Below are positions 61,873 to 64,000 of a stretch of 64,000 bases of DNA, one piece after another. The DNA comes from Stropharia rugosoannulata (Eukaryota > Basidiomycota > Agaricomycetes > Agaricales > Strophariaceae), in assembly GCA_028532985.1 (NCBI GenBank), contig JANCIK010000006.1, positions 3,596,001 to 3,660,000 on the forward strand, written 5' to 3'. Made by a program: the position numbers and the translations under genes. The notes beneath the pieces were generated by a model. The model was not told the origin of the DNA and did no database searches. It was given only the letters and a program-made list of their open reading frames with translations. Numbering within the stretch: position 1 is the stretch's first letter; the number at the start of each line of letters is the position of its first letter.

Positions 61873-63303
61873 ATGTCTGCATTTTCTGGGCGCCTTCGCA
61901 CAAGGGCTAAGTCTAAAGCGTCGGACGATGAAATGGAAAGGCTTGTCAAACAGAAGAGTTACTTGATTGAGAAGCTTCAAGAAGTCAAGACGTCCCCTTT
62001 TCTGAAACTACCCTATGACGTGCTTTATGAAATCTTCCTCTCTTGCCTCGCCCATCAACCTCCACTCAGTCAAAACTGTACACTTTTGGTTCTCACTCAT
62101 ATATCGCAGCAGACGCGACGCATTGGACTGGAAAGCGCGAGGCTATGGTCGTCTATTGCAATTGAACTTTCCGCATCGAATATCGACATCTGCACGGCAA
62201 AAGTCGAGGAATGGCTTCGTCGTTCTGGCGAGCTTTCGTTATCACTATTCGTCACTGAGTCGCCTTCATCCGTCCCAGTCGGAGAAATCACCGCAGAATT
62301 GTTCGAGATCATCCATGATGAGTCGTATCGATGGGAAAATGTGACATTTTCTGCGTGTTTGGCGACAATGAAGCGCCTATTACCTGGCCGCCGCGTACAA
62401 ATCCCTCGGTTACGCTCTGTCGACATTCATGTCCAGCCCAGGACCAAGTGTTATTTAACCGCATACCAAAAGCTGTACAACAACTCCTCGTTCGCGAACA
62501 ACCCTGGAATCGAGCGGCTTCGTTTGAGTCTTCCACAAGGCTATGACAACGACTTCCACATCCACCGGCCATCTCTCACTTATCTCATATTGCAGCCAGA
62601 GCGAGATTATAGCGACCTTAACCTCAGGGCCGCTACCAATTTCCTCAATCAAGCCTCTCAACTCCGTAAACTTGACATTACGATTTCCGATATATCTCAT
62701 GCGGGAGGTTCTGTGGTGCTACCATTGCTGAATGATTTAACTCTGAGAACGAGATATCTCCGGTTCCTGAGGGAGGAAAGTGGTGAACAGACGATGTACG
62801 ACTGGCTTGCCGCAATGGACCTTCCTTCGTTGAAACGTTTGGCTTTGTCGGAACATTATTTCGACAGGATCTATTTAAGGGGGGACCCACTTTTTTCACA
62901 TCTTCTCCAGAACGTCGGCGACCGGTTGGTCTATTTATCCCTGATCCACATCAATAGTCCAGCGGTTGTTATCGACTATCTTCGCCTTTGCCCAAACTTG
63001 GAAACGTTGTACATCGAAGACCTGCACGACTATCATTTCAAAGATGTAAACGATGTCGGAAGAGCATGGTACGATTACTTGACGTCCTACGTTTCTTGGA
63101 AACGCAGAATCGGATGGTGCGAGGCTCTGCTCCACTGCTTCGTTGGGTGCCCCAATCGTCGGGACTTAATGGAAATATGCCCACGTCTCGAGACATTTTC
63201 TTACGTGGTCAGCGAAGGGGAACAGTGCATGCACAAACGGTTCTCTATTTCACAGGAGAGGGAGAAGATGGCGGAAATGGGCACTCTAACCTTAGGCGTC
63301 TAG
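61873..63303 (+). CDS. F-box protein with LRR-like region
   Basis: This is a single open frame of 476 codons. Residues about 18-42 form a coiled coil (DDEMERLVKQKSYLIEKLQE). An F-box-like motif follows at about 43-90 (FLKLPYDVLYEIFLSCLAHQ, then LTHISQQTRRIGLESARLWSS), which would bind Skp1 in an SCF ubiquitin ligase. The remainder has irregular leucine-rich repeats that would pick the substrate (IERLRLSLPQGYDNDF, RKLDITISDISHAGGSVVLP, PSLKRLALSEHYF, LVYLSLIHINS, PNLETLYIEDLHDYHF). This arrangement is typical of a very large family in Agaricomycetes. The frame is open upstream of the ATG (QLAEITGQIQARKDQ) to a possible acceptor near 61800, so an N-terminal exon with an earlier start is likely. 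Confidence 0.85.
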   Translation: MSAFSGRLRTRAKSKASDDEMERLVKQKSYLIEKLQEVKTSPFLKLPYDVLYEIFLSCLAHQPPLSQNCTLLVLTHISQQTRRIGLESARLWSSIAIELSASNIDICTAKVEEWLRRSGELSLSLFVTESPSSVPVGEITAELFEIIHDESYRWENVTFSACLATMKRLLPGRRVQIPRLRSVDIHVQPRTKCYLTAYQKLYNNSSFANNPGIERLRLSLPQGYDNDFHIHRPSLTYLILQPERDYSDLNLRAATNFLNQASQLRKLDITISDISHAGGSVVLPLLNDLTLRTRYLRFLREESGEQTMYDWLAAMDLPSLKRLALSEHYFDRIYLRGDPLFSHLLQNVGDRLVYLSLIHINSPAVVIDYLRLCPNLETLYIEDLHDYHFKDVNDVGRAWYDYLTSYVSWKRRIGWCEALLHCFVGCPNRRDLMEICPRLETFSYVVSEGEQCMHKRFSISQEREKMAEMGTLTLGV

Positions 63304-64000
63304 GTGTGTACGCCAGTAGATTATGCAGACTTCAGTCAACGAAGCGAACTCATTGCTTATATTCCCTTGAAGGTCCAGTGATGAAGTAGATATACGGGCA
63401 CTACTGGTCAAATCGTAATCCACCTGTACTTCTGGGCTTGAACGTTTAGATTATTCTGCGGGTATGCGAATATTAATTACTCAAATTAGGATCATGTTAA
63501 ACCACAATGGTGTTCAACGTGTATGGATGTCGCAGATTCGCCTACCGTCAGTATCAGCATATAGGAAGGGTTTTATGCAAGTTTCAGCATATCGTATCAG
63601 ACCCTTGAGTCCAGGGATTCTGCGACAGGCGTTCCTGACCTAATGAGTCCCGAACTGACGCGCGTTGAATGCTTTAACAAGGTAGAGCATGTAATTAAAT
63701 AATTACCTACCTCTCCCATTATCCAGCAGCGCCACCGATTCGGACTAAAAGATCTGTTAATGCTTACTGGGAAATGCTTAAGATCACACTGTGGCAACAA
63801 TGAGCGCTTGAACGCTGTCCATCATTGACGAAAGTTCGGCAGAGCGTCTTGAGCGGAAGGGTTGACCTCGCTTCTGGCCGCCTTTTCTCGTTATTCGTGC
63901 TATGTAAATGTTGCCTCGTTTTGAAGTTTCTCAGCCGTAATGCGCTTCAAGGTGGTATTTGCTATAGTCTTCTGGTGGTTTTCCGGTCTAGAGTTTCAAA
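63304..64000. other. Right end of window, no supported gene
   Basis: This is the 3' flank of the F-box gene. Only short frames occur (for example 63597-63800, minus). No repeats, RNA genes or element ends were recognised. Confidence 0.5.

Noticed and set aside
1..64000. tRNA, rRNA or telomere repeats
   Set aside because: I looked for T-loop motifs, rRNA-like blocks and TTAGGG runs and saw none that were convincing; a tRNA scan was not possible.

Overview
The window looks like a repeat-rich stretch of a basidiomycete genome, probably Agaricomycetes. The signs are short GTAAGT...AG introns of about 45-70 bases, a Plavaka-type (CACTA superfamily) transposase, a fungal MULE transposase with a GCM1-type zinc finger, a coiled-coil/F-box protein of a kind common in mushrooms, and a Zn2Cys6 regulator with a split cluster. 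All assignments come from reading the sequence; no database search was possible.

Left half (1-29823): a direct segmental duplication. Copy A is 1-1844 plus 14300-18444, and copy B is 21052-29823. Copy A is interrupted by a 12.45 kb inverted repeat (1845-14299). Its two 5.26 kb arms are opposed copies of one Plavaka-type element, each with a transposase and two unknown accessory genes, around a 1.9 kb loop. The loop holds an unrelated intron-rich gene that runs in frame into the left transposase. The left transposase is open, while the right one has two frameshifts; for one accessory gene the situation is reversed. Copy B lacks the palindrome and instead carries a 1.45 kb non-autonomous MULE with a 9-bp target duplication, whose empty site is visible in copy A. 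Both copies also hold an intron-rich, cysteine-rich locus I could not assign. The spacer between them (18445-21051) is made of degenerate tandem repeats.

Middle (about 30-42 kb): a Ty3/gypsy-like gag gene (32607-33164, resuming at 40085) is split by a complete 6.9 kb MULE (33165-40084). The insertion has near-perfect terminal inverted repeats and a 9-bp target duplication. Its single large protein combines a GCM1-type zinc finger, a MULE transposase core, a USP/C19-like cysteine protease domain, a PHD finger and a possible SH3-like reader module. The 1.45 kb element in copy B has related ends and could be moved by the same enzyme family. F-box and tyrosine-recombinase fragments follow at 41.4-42.2 kb.

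Right part (42.9-64 kb): this is lower in transposons and carries the likely host genes. These are two small secreted histidine-rich proteins with matching exon layout (42.9-43.7 and 46.9-47.6 kb), a four-exon Zn2Cys6 transcription factor (52.2-53.9 kb) and an F-box protein (61.9-63.3 kb). They are separated by long stretches with no gene I can support.
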